A DNA stretch of 59,510 nucleotides from Mycobacterium asiaticum DSM 44297 (lineage in GTDB: Bacteria > Actinomycetota > Actinomycetes > Mycobacteriales > Mycobacteriaceae). The DNA lies in contig NZ_HG964937.1 of NCBI RefSeq assembly GCF_000613245.1, positions 1,093,796 to 1,153,305 of the forward strand, given 5' to 3'. The translations under genes were made by a program, and so were the position numbers. Of this stretch, positions 24,189 to 33,722 are shown one piece after another; within the stretch, counting starts at the first letter, position 1; each line of letters starts with the position of its first letter. The notes under the pieces were generated by a model. It did not search any database. It worked only from the letters and a program-made list of their open reading frames with translations, and had not been told where the DNA came from.

Positions 24189-25699
24189 TCGACCTGACCA
24201 TCGCCCAGATCGCCGACATCGTCGGCGGCATCCTGTCCGACATCTCCCCGGACCTTGCCGCGGCCACCCGCGTCACCGGCACCGTCGAGTTCGACTCGCG
24301 CGCCGTTGGTCCGGGCGGGCTGTTCCTGGCGCTGCCCGGCGCCCGCGCCGATGGACATGACCACGCGGCCTCGGCGGTGGCGGCGGGTGCCGTCGCGGTG
24401 CTGGCCGCCCGCCCGGTCGGGGTGCCCGCCATCGTGGTCGCCCCGCGTGCCGCAGCCGACGACCGGGCCGGCGTGCTCGAGCACGACGCCGACGGATCGG
24501 GCGCGGCGGTGCTGGCCGCGCTGGGCAGGCTGGCCCGGGCGGTCGCCGTCGAACTGGTGGCCGGCGGCTTGACGATCATCGGGATCACCGGCTCGTCGGG
24601 CAAGACGTCGACCAAGGACCTGGTGGCCGCGGTGCTGGCCCCGCTGGGCGAGGTGGTGGCACCCCCCGGATCGTTCAACAACGAGCTGGGTCACCCCTGG
24701 ACGGTGTTGCGGGCCACCCGCGACACCGACTACCTGATTCTGGAGATGTCGGCGCGGCACCCCGGCAATATCGCCGCGCTGGCCGAGATCGCACCGCCGT
24801 CCATCGGCGTAGTCCTCAACGTCGGCACCGCACACCTGGGCGAGTTCGGCTCCCGCGAAGCCATCGCTCGCACCAAATCCGAACTGCCGCAGGCTGTTCC
24901 GTCGTCCGGGGTGGTCATCCTCAACGCCGATGACCCGGCCGTGGCGGCGATGGCGCAGGTGACCGCGGCCCGGGTGGTCCGGGTCAGCCGCAGCGCCCAG
25001 GGTGACGTCTGGGCCGGGCCGGTGACGCTGGACGAGCTGGCCCGGCCGCAGTTCACCCTGCACGCCGGTGACCAGCAGGCCGACATCCGGCTCGGGGTAT
25101 ACGGCGACCACCAGGTCAGCAACGCAATGTGCGCCGCCGCGGTCGCGCTGGAATGCGGCGCCGGCATCGATCAGGTGGCGGACGCGCTCGCCGCGGCGGG
25201 ACCGGTGTCGCGACACCGGATGCAGGTCACCACCCGCGCCGACGGGGTGACCGTGATCGACGACGCCTACAACGCCAACCCCGACTCCATGCGGGCCGGA
25301 TTGCAGGCGCTGGCATGGATTGCGCGCGGCGGCTCGGACCCCGCCGCGGCGGGCCGCCGCAGCTGGGCGGTGCTGGGCGAGATGGCCGAGCTCGGGGACG
25401 ACGCGATATCCGAGCACGATCGCGTCGGCCGGCTCGCGGTGCGATTAGATGTGTCTCGACTCGTTGTCGTGGGAACCGGGAGGCCGATGAGCGCCATGCA
25501 CCAGGGAGCTGTGATGGAGGGCTCCTGGGGGAGTGAGGCCGTCAGCGTGCCGGACCGCGACGCCGCCTTGGCGCTGCTGCGCGCCGAGCTGCGGCCCGGG
25601 GACGTGGTGCTGGTCAAGGCGTCCAACTCCGCCGGTCTTGGGGCGCTGGCCGACGCGCTCGTCGCGGCGGGCGCCGACCAGGAGGCGGCAGGCCAGTGA
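24185..25699 (+). CDS. murF: UDP-MurNAc-tripeptide:D-Ala-D-Ala ligase MurF
   Basis: This is a 504-residue ATP-dependent ligase that completes the UDP-MurNAc-pentapeptide. The N-terminal domain includes EFDSRAVGPGGLFLALPG, the P-loop GITGSSGKTSTKD is near residues 132-144, and NNELGHPWTVLR follows, as in MurF. The C-terminal domain has VIDDAYNANPDSM, which binds the nucleotide. Both ends overlap neighbours by 4 nt (ATGA, GTGA), indicating tight coupling with murE and mraY. Confidence 0.96.
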   Translation: MIDLTIAQIADIVGGILSDISPDLAAATRVTGTVEFDSRAVGPGGLFLALPGARADGHDHAASAVAAGAVAVLAARPVGVPAIVVAPRAAADDRAGVLEHDADGSGAAVLAALGRLARAVAVELVAGGLTIIGITGSSGKTSTKDLVAAVLAPLGEVVAPPGSFNNELGHPWTVLRATRDTDYLILEMSARHPGNIAALAEIAPPSIGVVLNVGTAHLGEFGSREAIARTKSELPQAVPSSGVVILNADDPAVAAMAQVTAARVVRVSRSAQGDVWAGPVTLDELARPQFTLHAGDQQADIRLGVYGDHQVSNAMCAAAVALECGAGIDQVADALAAAGPVSRHRMQVTTRADGVTVIDDAYNANPDSMRAGLQALAWIARGGSDPAAAGRRSWAVLGEMAELGDDAISEHDRVGRLAVRLDVSRLVVVGTGRPMSAMHQGAVMEGSWGSEAVSVPDRDAALALLRAELRPGDVVLVKASNSAGLGALADALVAAGADQEAAGQ

Positions 25700-26775
25700 G
25701 ACAGATCCTGATCGCCGTCGCCATCGCGGTGACCGTGTCCATCCTGCTCACCCCGGCGCTGATCCGGCTGTTCACCAGGCAGGGCTTCGGCCACCAGATC
25801 CGTGAGGACGGCCCCCCGACCCACCACAGCAAGCGCGGCACCCCATCGATGGGCGGGGTGGCGATCCTGGCCGGCATCTGGGCGGGCTACCTGGGCGCCC
25901 ACCTCGCCGGGCTGGCGTTCGACGGTGAGGGCGTCTCCGCCTCCGGGCTGCTGGTTCTGCTGTTGGCGACCGCGCTGGGCGGTGTCGGATTCATCGACGA
26001 CCTGATCAAGATCCGCCGGTCGCGCAACCTGGGCCTGAACAAGACGGCCAAGACCATCGGGCAGATCAGCGCCGCCGTCCTGTTCGCGGTGCTGGTGTTG
26101 CAGTTTCCCAATAACGCCGGGCTGACCCCGGCCAGCGCGGACCTGTCCTATGTGCGCGAGATCGCCACCGTGACGTTCGCGCCGGCGGTGTTCGTCCTGT
26201 TCTGCGTCATCGTGGTCAGCGCCTGGTCGAACGCGGTGAACTTCACCGACGGGCTGGACGGACTGGCCGCGGGCTGCATGGCCATGGTCACCGGCGCCTA
26301 CGTGCTGATCACCTTCTGGCAGTACCGCAACGCCTGCGTCACCGCGCCGGGCTTGGCCTGCTACAACGTGCGCGACCCGCTGGACCTGGCCCTGATCGCC
26401 GCCGCCACCGCCGGGGCCTGCATCGGCTTTCTGTGGTGGAACGCCGCGCCGGCCAAGATCTTCATGGGTGACACCGGGTCGCTGGCGCTGGGCGGCATCA
26501 TCGCCGGGCTGTCGGTGACCAGCCGCACCGAGATGCTCGCCGTCGTGCTGGGTTCGCTGTTCGTTGCCGAGGTCACCTCGGTGGTGGTGCAGATCCTGGC
26601 CTTCCGTACCACCGGCCGCCGGGTATTCCGGATGGCCCCGTTCCACCACCATTTCGAGCTGGTCGGCTGGGCCGAAACCACGGTGATCATCCGGTTCTGG
26701 TTGCTCACCGCGATCACCTGCGGGCTGGGGGTCGCCCTGTTCTACGGTGAGTGGCTTTCCACGATCGGCGCCTGA
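25696..26775 (+). CDS. mraY: Phospho-MurNAc-pentapeptide transferase MraY
   Basis: This is a 359-residue integral membrane enzyme with ten hydrophobic helices. It transfers phospho-MurNAc-pentapeptide to undecaprenyl phosphate, making lipid I. Signature motifs are PTHHSKRGTPSMGG near residue 42, the catalytic-site FIDDLIKI near residue 100 and NFTDGLDGLA near 183. HHHFE near residue 318 is the C-terminal MraY motif. The GTG start overlaps the murF stop. It is the target of several nucleoside antibiotics. Confidence 0.97.
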   Translation: MRQILIAVAIAVTVSILLTPALIRLFTRQGFGHQIREDGPPTHHSKRGTPSMGGVAILAGIWAGYLGAHLAGLAFDGEGVSASGLLVLLLATALGGVGFIDDLIKIRRSRNLGLNKTAKTIGQISAAVLFAVLVLQFPNNAGLTPASADLSYVREIATVTFAPAVFVLFCVIVVSAWSNAVNFTDGLDGLAAGCMAMVTGAYVLITFWQYRNACVTAPGLACYNVRDPLDLALIAAATAGACIGFLWWNAAPAKIFMGDTGSLALGGIIAGLSVTSRTEMLAVVLGSLFVAEVTSVVVQILAFRTTGRRVFRMAPFHHHFELVGWAETTVIIRFWLLTAITCGLGVALFYGEWLSTIGA

Positions 26776-26776
26776 C

Positions 26777-28228
26777 GTGCTCAACCCCTTGGCGCCCGGC
26801 GCGCCGGTGCTGATCGCCGGGGCGCGGGTGACCGGCCGCGCGGTGCTGGCCGCCCTGACCCGGTTCGGTGCCGTGCCGACGCTGTGCGACGAGGATCCCG
26901 CGATGCTGGCCCCGCACGCCGACAACGGCGTGGCAACGCTGGACCCCGCGGCCGCGGCCGACCGGATCGCCGAATTCGCGCTGGTGGTGACCAGCCCCGG
27001 CTTCCAGCCGACCACGCCCGTGCTGGCCGCCGCGGCCGCGGCGGGCGTGCCCATCTGGGGCGACGTCGAGCTGGCCTGGCGACTGGACGCGGCCGGCCAC
27101 TTCGGGCCGCCACGGCGCTGGCTGGTGGTCACCGGCACCAACGGCAAAACCACCACCACCTCGATGCTGCACGACATGCTGGTGGCCGGCGGATTACGCA
27201 GCCTGCTGTGCGGGAACATCGGCGACCCGGTGCTCGACGTGCTGGACCAGCCCGCCGATGTGCTGGCCGTGGAACTGTCCAGCTTTCAGTTGTTCTGGGC
27301 ACCGTCGCTGCGGCCCGAGGCAGGCGTGGTGCTCAATATCGCCGAAGACCACCTGGACTGGCACCACACCATGGCCGACTACACCGCCGCCAAGGCACGG
27401 GCGCTGACCGGCCGGGTCGCCGTCGTCGGGCTGGACGACGCCCGGGCGGCCGCGCTGCGCGACACCGCTCCAGCCCCGATACGCGTCGGCTTCCGGCTCG
27501 GCGAACCGGGCGAGGGGGAGCTGGGCGTCCGCGGCGGGCAGCTCGTCGACCGGGCGTTCGCCGACCAGCTGCCGTTGCTTCCGGTTGCCTCGCTGCCCGT
27601 GCCGGGGCCGGTCGGCGTGCTCGACGCCCTGGCGGCGGCCGCGCTGGCGCGCAGCGTCGGGGTGCCCGCCGAGGCGATAGCTGAGGCGCTGGTCGCCTTT
27701 AAACTGGGCCGGCATCGTTCCGAAGTGGTGGCCGTCCTCGACGGCGTCACCTACGTCGACGATTCCAAGGCCACCAACCCGCACGCCGCCGAGGCATCCG
27801 TGCTGGCCTACCCCCGGGTCGTGTGGCTGGCCGGCGGCCTGCTCAAGGGCGCATCCGTGGACGCGGAGGTCTCCCGCGTCGCGTCGAGGCTGGTCGGAGC
27901 GGTGCTGATCGGCCGCGATCGCGCGCAGGTTGCCGAGGCGTTATCACGACACGCCCCCGATGTCCCCGTCGTACAGGTTGTTACAGGCGAGGATGTTGGG
28001 ATGCATGCGACTGCTGAGGCTCTTGTTACAGATGTGACACAAGTGAATGACGGTGCTGAGACCATCGGTACTCGCGTGATGACCTCCGCGGTGGCTGCGG
28101 CCCGAGAGCTGGCCAAGCCCGGCGACACGGTGTTGCTGGCACCCGCTGGCGCGTCGTTCGACCAGTTCAGCGGATACGCCGCACGCGGCGACGCCTTCGC
28201 GGCCGCCGTACGCGCCGCGGCCCGGTAG
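26777..28228 (+). CDS. murD: UDP-MurNAc-L-alanine:D-glutamate ligase MurD
   Basis: This is a 483-residue cytosolic Mur ligase. The N-terminal Rossmann region starts VLIAGARVTG, the P-loop GTNGKTTTT begins at residue 120, and ELSSFQL and NIAEDHLDWH give the Mg/ATP site. YVDDSKATNPHA in the C-terminal domain contacts the substrate. GTG 26777 lies 1 nt after the mraY stop; an upstream start at 26747 would lie within mraY. A short lower-GC stretch near 27970-28050 falls in the C-terminal domain without disturbing the frame. Confidence 0.95.
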   Translation: MLNPLAPGAPVLIAGARVTGRAVLAALTRFGAVPTLCDEDPAMLAPHADNGVATLDPAAAADRIAEFALVVTSPGFQPTTPVLAAAAAAGVPIWGDVELAWRLDAAGHFGPPRRWLVVTGTNGKTTTTSMLHDMLVAGGLRSLLCGNIGDPVLDVLDQPADVLAVELSSFQLFWAPSLRPEAGVVLNIAEDHLDWHHTMADYTAAKARALTGRVAVVGLDDARAAALRDTAPAPIRVGFRLGEPGEGELGVRGGQLVDRAFADQLPLLPVASLPVPGPVGVLDALAAAALARSVGVPAEAIAEALVAFKLGRHRSEVVAVLDGVTYVDDSKATNPHAAEASVLAYPRVVWLAGGLLKGASVDAEVSRVASRLVGAVLIGRDRAQVAEALSRHAPDVPVVQVVTGEDVGMHATAEALVTDVTQVNDGAETIGTRVMTSAVAAARELAKPGDTVLLAPAGASFDQFSGYAARGDAFAAAVRAAAR

Positions 28229-28233
28229 GCGGG

Positions 28234-29895
28234 GTGGCTAAGGCATTCTCCCGGCTGCGTCGCCGGGACAAGGCAGACCAGGTGGGCGCGGCGCCCGAGG
28301 CCGACGCGTCGGTCGACGCGGCGCAGGCCGAAGCGGCGGCCCCCGAACCGGCCCCCGAGGAGGCACCCGAAACGGCCCCCGAGGCGCCCGCCGAGAAGGC
28401 GTCCGACAAAACACCGAAGCCCGAACGCGTCGGGCCGCGCACCCGCTTCGGCGCCTGGCTGGGCCGGCCCATGACGTCGTTCCACTTGATCATCGCCGTC
28501 GCCGCCCTGCTGACCACGCTCGGCCTGATCATGGTGCTGTCCGCCTCCGGGGTGCGCTCCTACGACGACGACGGGTCGGCGTGGGTGATCTTCGGCAAAC
28601 AGGTGATGTGGACGGTCGTTGGCCTGATTGGCTGCTACGTCGCGCTGCGGATGTCGGTGCGGTTCATGCGGCGCATCGCGTTCACCAGCTTCGCGTTCAC
28701 CATCGTGTTGCTGGTCCTGGTGCTCGTCCCCGGAATCGGCAAGGAAGCCAATGGCTCCCGCGGGTGGTTCGTGATCGCCGGATTCTCCATGCAGCCCTCC
28801 GAGCTGACCAAGATGGCGTTCGCGATCTGGGGCGCGCACCTACTGGCCGCCCGGCGCATGGAGCGGGCCTCGCTGCGCGAGATGCTGATCCCGCTGGTCC
28901 CCGCCGCGATCGTGGCGCTGACGTTGATCGTGCTGCAGCCCGACCTGGGCCAGACGGTCTCGCTCGGCATCATCCTGCTCGGTTTGCTGTGGTACGCCGG
29001 ATTCCCGCTGAAGGTGTTCCTCGCCTCGTTGGCGCTGGTCTTCGTCGCCGGCGGAATCCTGGCCGTGTCGGCTGGATACCGGTCCGACCGGGTGCGGTCC
29101 TGGCTCAACCCCGAAGACGACCCGATGGACTCCGGCTACCAGGCCCGCCAGGCCAAGTACGCGCTGGCCCACGGCGGCATCTTCGGTGACGGGCTGGGCC
29201 AGGGCGTGGCCAAATGGAACTATCTGCCCAACGCGCACAACGACTTCATCTTCGCGATCATCGGCGAGGAGCTGGGGCTGATCGGGGCTGTGGGTCTGCT
29301 CGGCCTGTTCGGGCTGTTCGCCTATACCGGCATGCGCATCGCGCGGCGCTCGGCCGACCCGTTCCTGCGCCTGTTGACCGCGACGACCACGCTGTGGGTG
29401 CTGGGCCAGGCGTTCATCAACATCGGCTATGTGATCGGGCTGCTGCCGGTCACCGGCCTGCAGTTGCCGTTGATTTCCGCGGGCGGCACGTCCACGGCCG
29501 CAACCCTGACCCAGATCGGCATCATCGCCAGTGCCGCCCGGCACGAACCGGAGGCGGTGGCGGCGCTGCGGGCCGGGCGCGACGACAAGGTGAATCGGTT
29601 GCTGCGGTTGCCGCTGCCCGAGCCGTACTCGCCGACTCGTCTCGAGGCGTTCCGCGACCGCAAGCGCCCGCACCCCAAGCCGGCTCCGCAGCCGGCCCGC
29701 CGAGGACCCCGGGAGGCGCCACGGCGGGCGGGCGGGCGGCCGCAGCCGGCGCTGTCGCGATCGGCGGAACGGTCCAACCGTCGATCTGGGGGTACCGCTC
29801 ATTTGCGGGACAGGCAAAATGGAGCGGGTCAGCAGTACGCCGGCGCGCGCCGCAGCCGGCGCGTGCGCGCATTGGAAGGTCAGCGTTACGGGTGA
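28234..29895 (+). CDS. ftsW: Lipid II polymerase / divisome protein FtsW
   Basis: This is a 553-residue SEDS-family glycosyltransferase that polymerises septal glycan with PbpB. An Ala/Glu/Pro-rich cytosolic region of about 75 residues precedes ten membrane helices. Family motifs include GSRGWF, MQPSELTKMA with the conserved Glu, YQARQAKYALAHGG, the periplasmic catalytic-loop LPNAHNDFIFAIIGEELG, and PLISAGGTS. The long C-terminal tail is basic, Pro/Arg-rich and longer than in E. coli, as in mycobacteria. GTG 28234 follows murD by 5 nt; the stop overlaps murG. Confidence 0.95.
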   Translation: MAKAFSRLRRRDKADQVGAAPEADASVDAAQAEAAAPEPAPEEAPETAPEAPAEKASDKTPKPERVGPRTRFGAWLGRPMTSFHLIIAVAALLTTLGLIMVLSASGVRSYDDDGSAWVIFGKQVMWTVVGLIGCYVALRMSVRFMRRIAFTSFAFTIVLLVLVLVPGIGKEANGSRGWFVIAGFSMQPSELTKMAFAIWGAHLLAARRMERASLREMLIPLVPAAIVALTLIVLQPDLGQTVSLGIILLGLLWYAGFPLKVFLASLALVFVAGGILAVSAGYRSDRVRSWLNPEDDPMDSGYQARQAKYALAHGGIFGDGLGQGVAKWNYLPNAHNDFIFAIIGEELGLIGAVGLLGLFGLFAYTGMRIARRSADPFLRLLTATTTLWVLGQAFINIGYVIGLLPVTGLQLPLISAGGTSTAATLTQIGIIASAARHEPEAVAALRAGRDDKVNRLLRLPLPEPYSPTRLEAFRDRKRPHPKPAPQPARRGPREAPRRAGGRPQPALSRSAERSNRRSGGTAHLRDRQNGAGQQYAGARRSRRVRALEGQRYG

Positions 29896-31091
29896 ATGAC
29901 CAGGTCAGGCAATCGGCCGGCGGGCTAGGGGCTCATCCCCTGCCCGCCGGTGGCGCGTTATCGGTGGTCCTTGCCGGCGGCGGCACCGCCGGACACGTGG
30001 AGCCCGCGATGGCCGTCGCCGACGCTCTGACCGCGCTGGATCCGCGGGTCCGGATTACCGCCCTGGGCACCGCCCGCGGGCTGGAGACGCGCCTGGTGCC
30101 CGAGCGCGGCTACCACCTCGAGCTGATCACCCCAGTGCCGTTGCCGCGCAAGCCCAGCGGCGACCTGGCCCGGCTGCCGCCGCGGGTCTGGCGCGCGGTA
30201 CGGGAGACCCGTGCGGTGCTGGACAACGTGCAGGCCGACGTCGTCGTCGGGTTCGGCGGCTACGTGGCGCTGCCGGCCTACCTGGCCGCCCGCGGATTGC
30301 CCGGGGGTCGGCGCCGCCGCATCCCAGTGGTGATCCACGAAGCCAACGCGCGGGCCGGGATCGCCAACCGCGTCGGCGCGCGTACCGCCGACCGCATTCT
30401 TTCCGCGGTGCCCGATTCGGGTCTGCGGCGTGCCGAGGTGGTCGGGGTGCCGGTGCGGGCGACGATCACGGCCCTGGATCGGACCGCGTTGCGTGCCGAG
30501 GCCCGCGCTCACTTCGGCTTCGCCGACGACGCCCGGGTGTTGCTGGTGTTCGGCGGGTCGCAGGGGGCGGTGTCGCTGAACCGGGCGGTGTCGGCGGCCG
30601 CCGCCGACCTGGCCGCGGCGGGTGTGTCCGTGCTGCACGCGCACGGCCCGAAAAACACCCTCGAGTTGCGCGCCCCCGAACCCGGTGACCCGCCCTACGT
30701 CGCGGTGCCCTACCTGGACCGGATGGACCTGGCGTACTCCGCCGCCGACCTGGCCATCTGCCGGTCCGGGGCGATGACGGTGGCCGAGGTTTCAGCGGTC
30801 GGGCTGCCGGCCATCTACGTGCCGCTGCCGATCGGCAACGGTGAGCAGCGCCTCAACGCGCTGCCGGTGGTCAACGCCGGCGGCGGCATGCTGGTCGCCG
30901 ACGCCGACCTGACGCCGGACCTCGTGGCGCGGGAGGTGGCTGGTCTGCTCACCGACGCGCCCCGGCTGGCGGCGATGACCGCGGCCGCGGCGCAGGTCGG
31001 ACACCGCGACGCGGCCCAGCAGGTGGCTCAGGCGGCACTGGACCTGGCCCACCGGGTCCGGTCGGCCCGGGCACCCGGGGGCCGGCCGTGA
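29892..31091 (+). CDS. murG: UDP-GlcNAc:undecaprenyl-PP-MurNAc-pentapeptide GlcNAc transferase MurG
   Basis: This is a 399-residue peripheral membrane GT-B enzyme (GT28) making lipid II from lipid I. The G-loop GGGTAGH lies at 29-35, VVGFGGYVALPAY is the second glycine-rich loop, and FGGSQGAVSLN begins the UDP-GlcNAc domain. CRSGAMTVAEV and the final PLPIGNGEQRLNA with the conserved Glu/Gln complete the site. GTG 29892 overlaps the ftsW stop by 4 nt, and the stop overlaps murC. Confidence 0.95.
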   Translation: MNDQVRQSAGGLGAHPLPAGGALSVVLAGGGTAGHVEPAMAVADALTALDPRVRITALGTARGLETRLVPERGYHLELITPVPLPRKPSGDLARLPPRVWRAVRETRAVLDNVQADVVVGFGGYVALPAYLAARGLPGGRRRRIPVVIHEANARAGIANRVGARTADRILSAVPDSGLRRAEVVGVPVRATITALDRTALRAEARAHFGFADDARVLLVFGGSQGAVSLNRAVSAAAADLAAAGVSVLHAHGPKNTLELRAPEPGDPPYVAVPYLDRMDLAYSAADLAICRSGAMTVAEVSAVGLPAIYVPLPIGNGEQRLNALPVVNAGGGMLVADADLTPDLVAREVAGLLTDAPRLAAMTAAAAQVGHRDAAQQVAQAALDLAHRVRSARAPGGRP

Positions 31092-32560
31092 CCGCCGAGC
31101 AGTTGCCAGCCGAGCTGCAGCGGGTGCACATGGTCGGCATCGGCGGAGCCGGCATGTCGGGAGTCGCCCGCATCCTGCTGGACCGGGGCGGGCTGGTCTC
31201 GGGGTCGGATGCCAAGGAGTCCCGGGGTATCCACGCGCTGCGGGCGCGCGGCGCGCTGATCCGCATCGGTCATGACGCGTCGTCGCTGGATCTGCTGCCC
31301 GGCGGCGTGACCGCGGTCATCACCACCCACGCCGCGATTCCCAAGACCAACCCGGAGCTGGTCGAGGCCCGTCGTCGCGGCATCCCGGTGGTGTTGCGCC
31401 CGGCGGTGCTGGCCAAGTTGATGGCCGGACGGACCACCCTGATGGTCACCGGCACGCACGGCAAGACGACCACGACCTCGATGCTGGTTGTCGCGCTGCA
31501 GCACTGCGGGCGCGATCCGTCGTTCGCGGTCGGCGGCGAGCTGGGGGAGGCCGGCACCAACGCCCACCATGGCAGCGGCGACTACTTCGTCGCGGAGGCC
31601 GACGAGAGCGACGGCACACTGCTGGAATACACCCCGAACGTCGCCGTTGTCACCAACATCGAGTCCGACCACCTGGACTTCTACGGCAGCACCGACGCCT
31701 ACGTCGGGGTGTTCGACTCGTTCGTGGAGCGGCTCGCCCCCGGGGGCGCCTTGGTGGTGTGCACCGACGACCCGGGTTCGGCGGCCCTGGCCCGGCGCAC
31801 CGCCGAGCTGGGGATCCGGGTGCTGCGCTACGGGTCGGTGTCCGACGCGTCGGTGGCCGAGCCGCAGGCCGCGACCCTGGTGTCTTGGGAGCAGCGCGGC
31901 ACCGAGGCGGTCGCGCACATCCAGCTTGCCGGCGAGGCGCAACAGCGGGTGATGCGGTTGTCGGTGCCCGGCCGCCACATGGCCCTAAACGCGCTGGCCG
32001 CGCTGCTGGCCGCCGTCGAAATCGGCGCGCCGGTCGACGACGTGCTGGACGGATTGGCCACCTTCGAAGGTGTGCGCCGCCGCTTCGAACTGGTCGGCAC
32101 CGCGCACGGGGTGCGGGTGTTCGACGACTACGCCCACCACCCGACCGAGATCGCCGCCACCCTGGCCGCGGTGCGGGCGTTGGTCCAGCAGGGCGGCGGC
32201 GGCCGGTCCATGGTGGTGTTCCAGCCCCACTTGTATTCGCGCACAAAGGCTTTCGCTCCAGAGTTCGGTGCGGCGCTGAACGGCGCCGACGAGGTGTTCG
32301 TGCTCGACGTGTACGGCGCGCGCGAGCAACCGTTGGCCGGCATCAGCGGCGCCAGCGTCGCTGAACACGTCAGCGTGCCCGTCCACTACCTGCCGGACTT
32401 CTCAACGGTGGCGCGGCGGGTGGCCGCCGCCGCCGGTGCCGGCGATGTCGTCGTGACCATGGGCGCGGGCGACGTGACCCTGCTGGGCCCTGAGATCGTG
32501 ACCGAGCTGCGGCTGCGGGCCAACCGCGGCGCGCCCGGCCGCCCGGGGGTTCTGCAGTGA
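31088..32560 (+). CDS. murC: UDP-MurNAc:L-alanine ligase MurC
   Basis: This is a 490-residue cytosolic Mur ligase that adds the first stem-peptide residue. The N-terminal motif HMVGIGGAGMSGVA binds the UDP-sugar, the P-loop GTHGKTTTT begins near residue 122, and EADESDG and NIESDHLDFY carry metal and nucleotide ligands. DDYAHHPTEI in the C-terminal domain is typical of MurC. The GTG start overlaps murG and the stop overlaps ftsQ, each by 4 nt. Confidence 0.96.
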   Translation: MTAEQLPAELQRVHMVGIGGAGMSGVARILLDRGGLVSGSDAKESRGIHALRARGALIRIGHDASSLDLLPGGVTAVITTHAAIPKTNPELVEARRRGIPVVLRPAVLAKLMAGRTTLMVTGTHGKTTTTSMLVVALQHCGRDPSFAVGGELGEAGTNAHHGSGDYFVAEADESDGTLLEYTPNVAVVTNIESDHLDFYGSTDAYVGVFDSFVERLAPGGALVVCTDDPGSAALARRTAELGIRVLRYGSVSDASVAEPQAATLVSWEQRGTEAVAHIQLAGEAQQRVMRLSVPGRHMALNALAALLAAVEIGAPVDDVLDGLATFEGVRRRFELVGTAHGVRVFDDYAHHPTEIAATLAAVRALVQQGGGGRSMVVFQPHLYSRTKAFAPEFGAALNGADEVFVLDVYGAREQPLAGISGASVAEHVSVPVHYLPDFSTVARRVAAAAGAGDVVVTMGAGDVTLLGPEIVTELRLRANRGAPGRPGVLQ

Positions 32561-33567
32561 CCGAGCCTCCCGACGGTCAACCGACCGACCTGGTGGCGAA
32601 CGGCCCGGCCGCCGAGCCGGCCGCCAAACCGGCGGGGGAGGCCGCCGAGGCGAACGCCGCCGACGAGTCGGCCACCGAACCGATCGCCACCGCGCAGACC
32701 CAGGACCAGGCCGAGCCGGAAACCGGTGAAGAACCCGCCACAGAAGAGGACTTCGAGGGTCCGCGCCGGCGTGCCCGCCGCGAGCGCGCCGAACGCCGCG
32801 CTGCTCAGGCCCGCGCCATGGCGATCGAACATGCCCGCCGCGAGGCCAAGCGCCGCGCCCGCGGCCACGTCCACACCGAGCCCAAACCCGTTGCGCGCGG
32901 GGTGGTTCGGGGGTTGAAGATGCTGCTGGCGACGATCCTGCTGCTGGTGGTCGGCGTCGGACTGGCGCTGATCCTCTACTTCACGCCGGCGATGTCGGCC
33001 CGCACCATCGTCGTCACCGGGACCGGCGTGGTGACCCGCGAGGACGTGCTGGACGCGGCGCAGGTGCGGATCGGCACGCCGCTGCTGCAGATCAACACCA
33101 ACGACGTCGCCGACCGGGTGGCGGCCATCCGGCGGGTGGCCAGCGCGCGGGTGCAGCGGCAGTACCCGTCGGCGCTGCGGATCACCATCGTCGAGCGGGT
33201 CCCGGTGGTGGTGAAGGACTTTCCGGACGGCCCGCACCTGTTCGACCGCGACGGTGTCGACTTTGCGACCGATCCGCCGCCACCGGCCTTGCCCTATATC
33301 GAGGTCGAAAACCCCGGTCCCACCGATCCCGCCACCCTGGCGGCGTTGAAGGTGCTGATGGCGCTGCGGCCGGAGGTCGCGGGTCAGGTGGGCCGGATTG
33401 CGGCCCCGTCGGTGTCGTCGATCACTCTCACGCTGTCCGACGGGCGGGTGGTGATCTGGGGGACGACCGACCGGGCCGACGAGAAAGCGGAGAAGCTGGC
33501 GGCGTTGCTGACGCAGCCGGGCCGCACCTATGACGTGTCCAGCCCCGACCTGCCCACAGTTAAGTAG
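32557..33567 (+). CDS. ftsQ: Cell division protein FtsQ
   Basis: This is a 336-residue bitopic divisome protein. About 110 residues of charged, Ala/Glu/Arg-rich cytosolic sequence precede one membrane helix (MLLATILLLVVGVGLALILYF, about 125-145). A POTRA domain follows (ARTIVVTGTGVVTREDVLDAA, with IGTPLLQIN), then the FtsQ/DivIB domain with RVQRQYPSALRITIVERVPV. It links FtsL and FtsB-type partners. The cytosolic part is long, as in other actinobacteria. The GTG overlaps murC, and a long hairpin follows at the end. Confidence 0.93.
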   Translation: MTEPPDGQPTDLVANGPAAEPAAKPAGEAAEANAADESATEPIATAQTQDQAEPETGEEPATEEDFEGPRRRARRERAERRAAQARAMAIEHARREAKRRARGHVHTEPKPVARGVVRGLKMLLATILLLVVGVGLALILYFTPAMSARTIVVTGTGVVTREDVLDAAQVRIGTPLLQINTNDVADRVAAIRRVASARVQRQYPSALRITIVERVPVVVKDFPDGPHLFDRDGVDFATDPPPPALPYIEVENPGPTDPATLAALKVLMALRPEVAGQVGRIAAPSVSSITLTLSDGRVVIWGTTDRADEKAEKLAALLTQPGRTYDVSSPDLPTVK

Positions 33568-33629
33568 CGCAAGCAGACGCGAAAGCCCCATTTCGTGCCG
33601 AAATGAGGGGCTTTCGCGTCTGCTCGCGC
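33567..33629. terminator. Long near-perfect hairpin between ftsQ and ftsZ
   Basis: The left arm spans 33567-33595 and the right arm 33599-33629 around a TGC loop. About 28 bp can pair, with one A/C mismatch and a 2-nt bulge in the right arm. It begins directly after the ftsQ stop. No T-run follows. It may end the mur/ftsQ transcript, protect its 3' end, or be a mobile palindromic repeat. Confidence 0.7.
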
Positions 33630-33722
33630 AAGCAACGCAACGAAAAATTACGCGTGGCGCGTCGGCGCGCCTGCGCGGCTAGTGCCCGTCGTACCCATAC
33701 GGTTCTGGTTACGCGGAACTAC

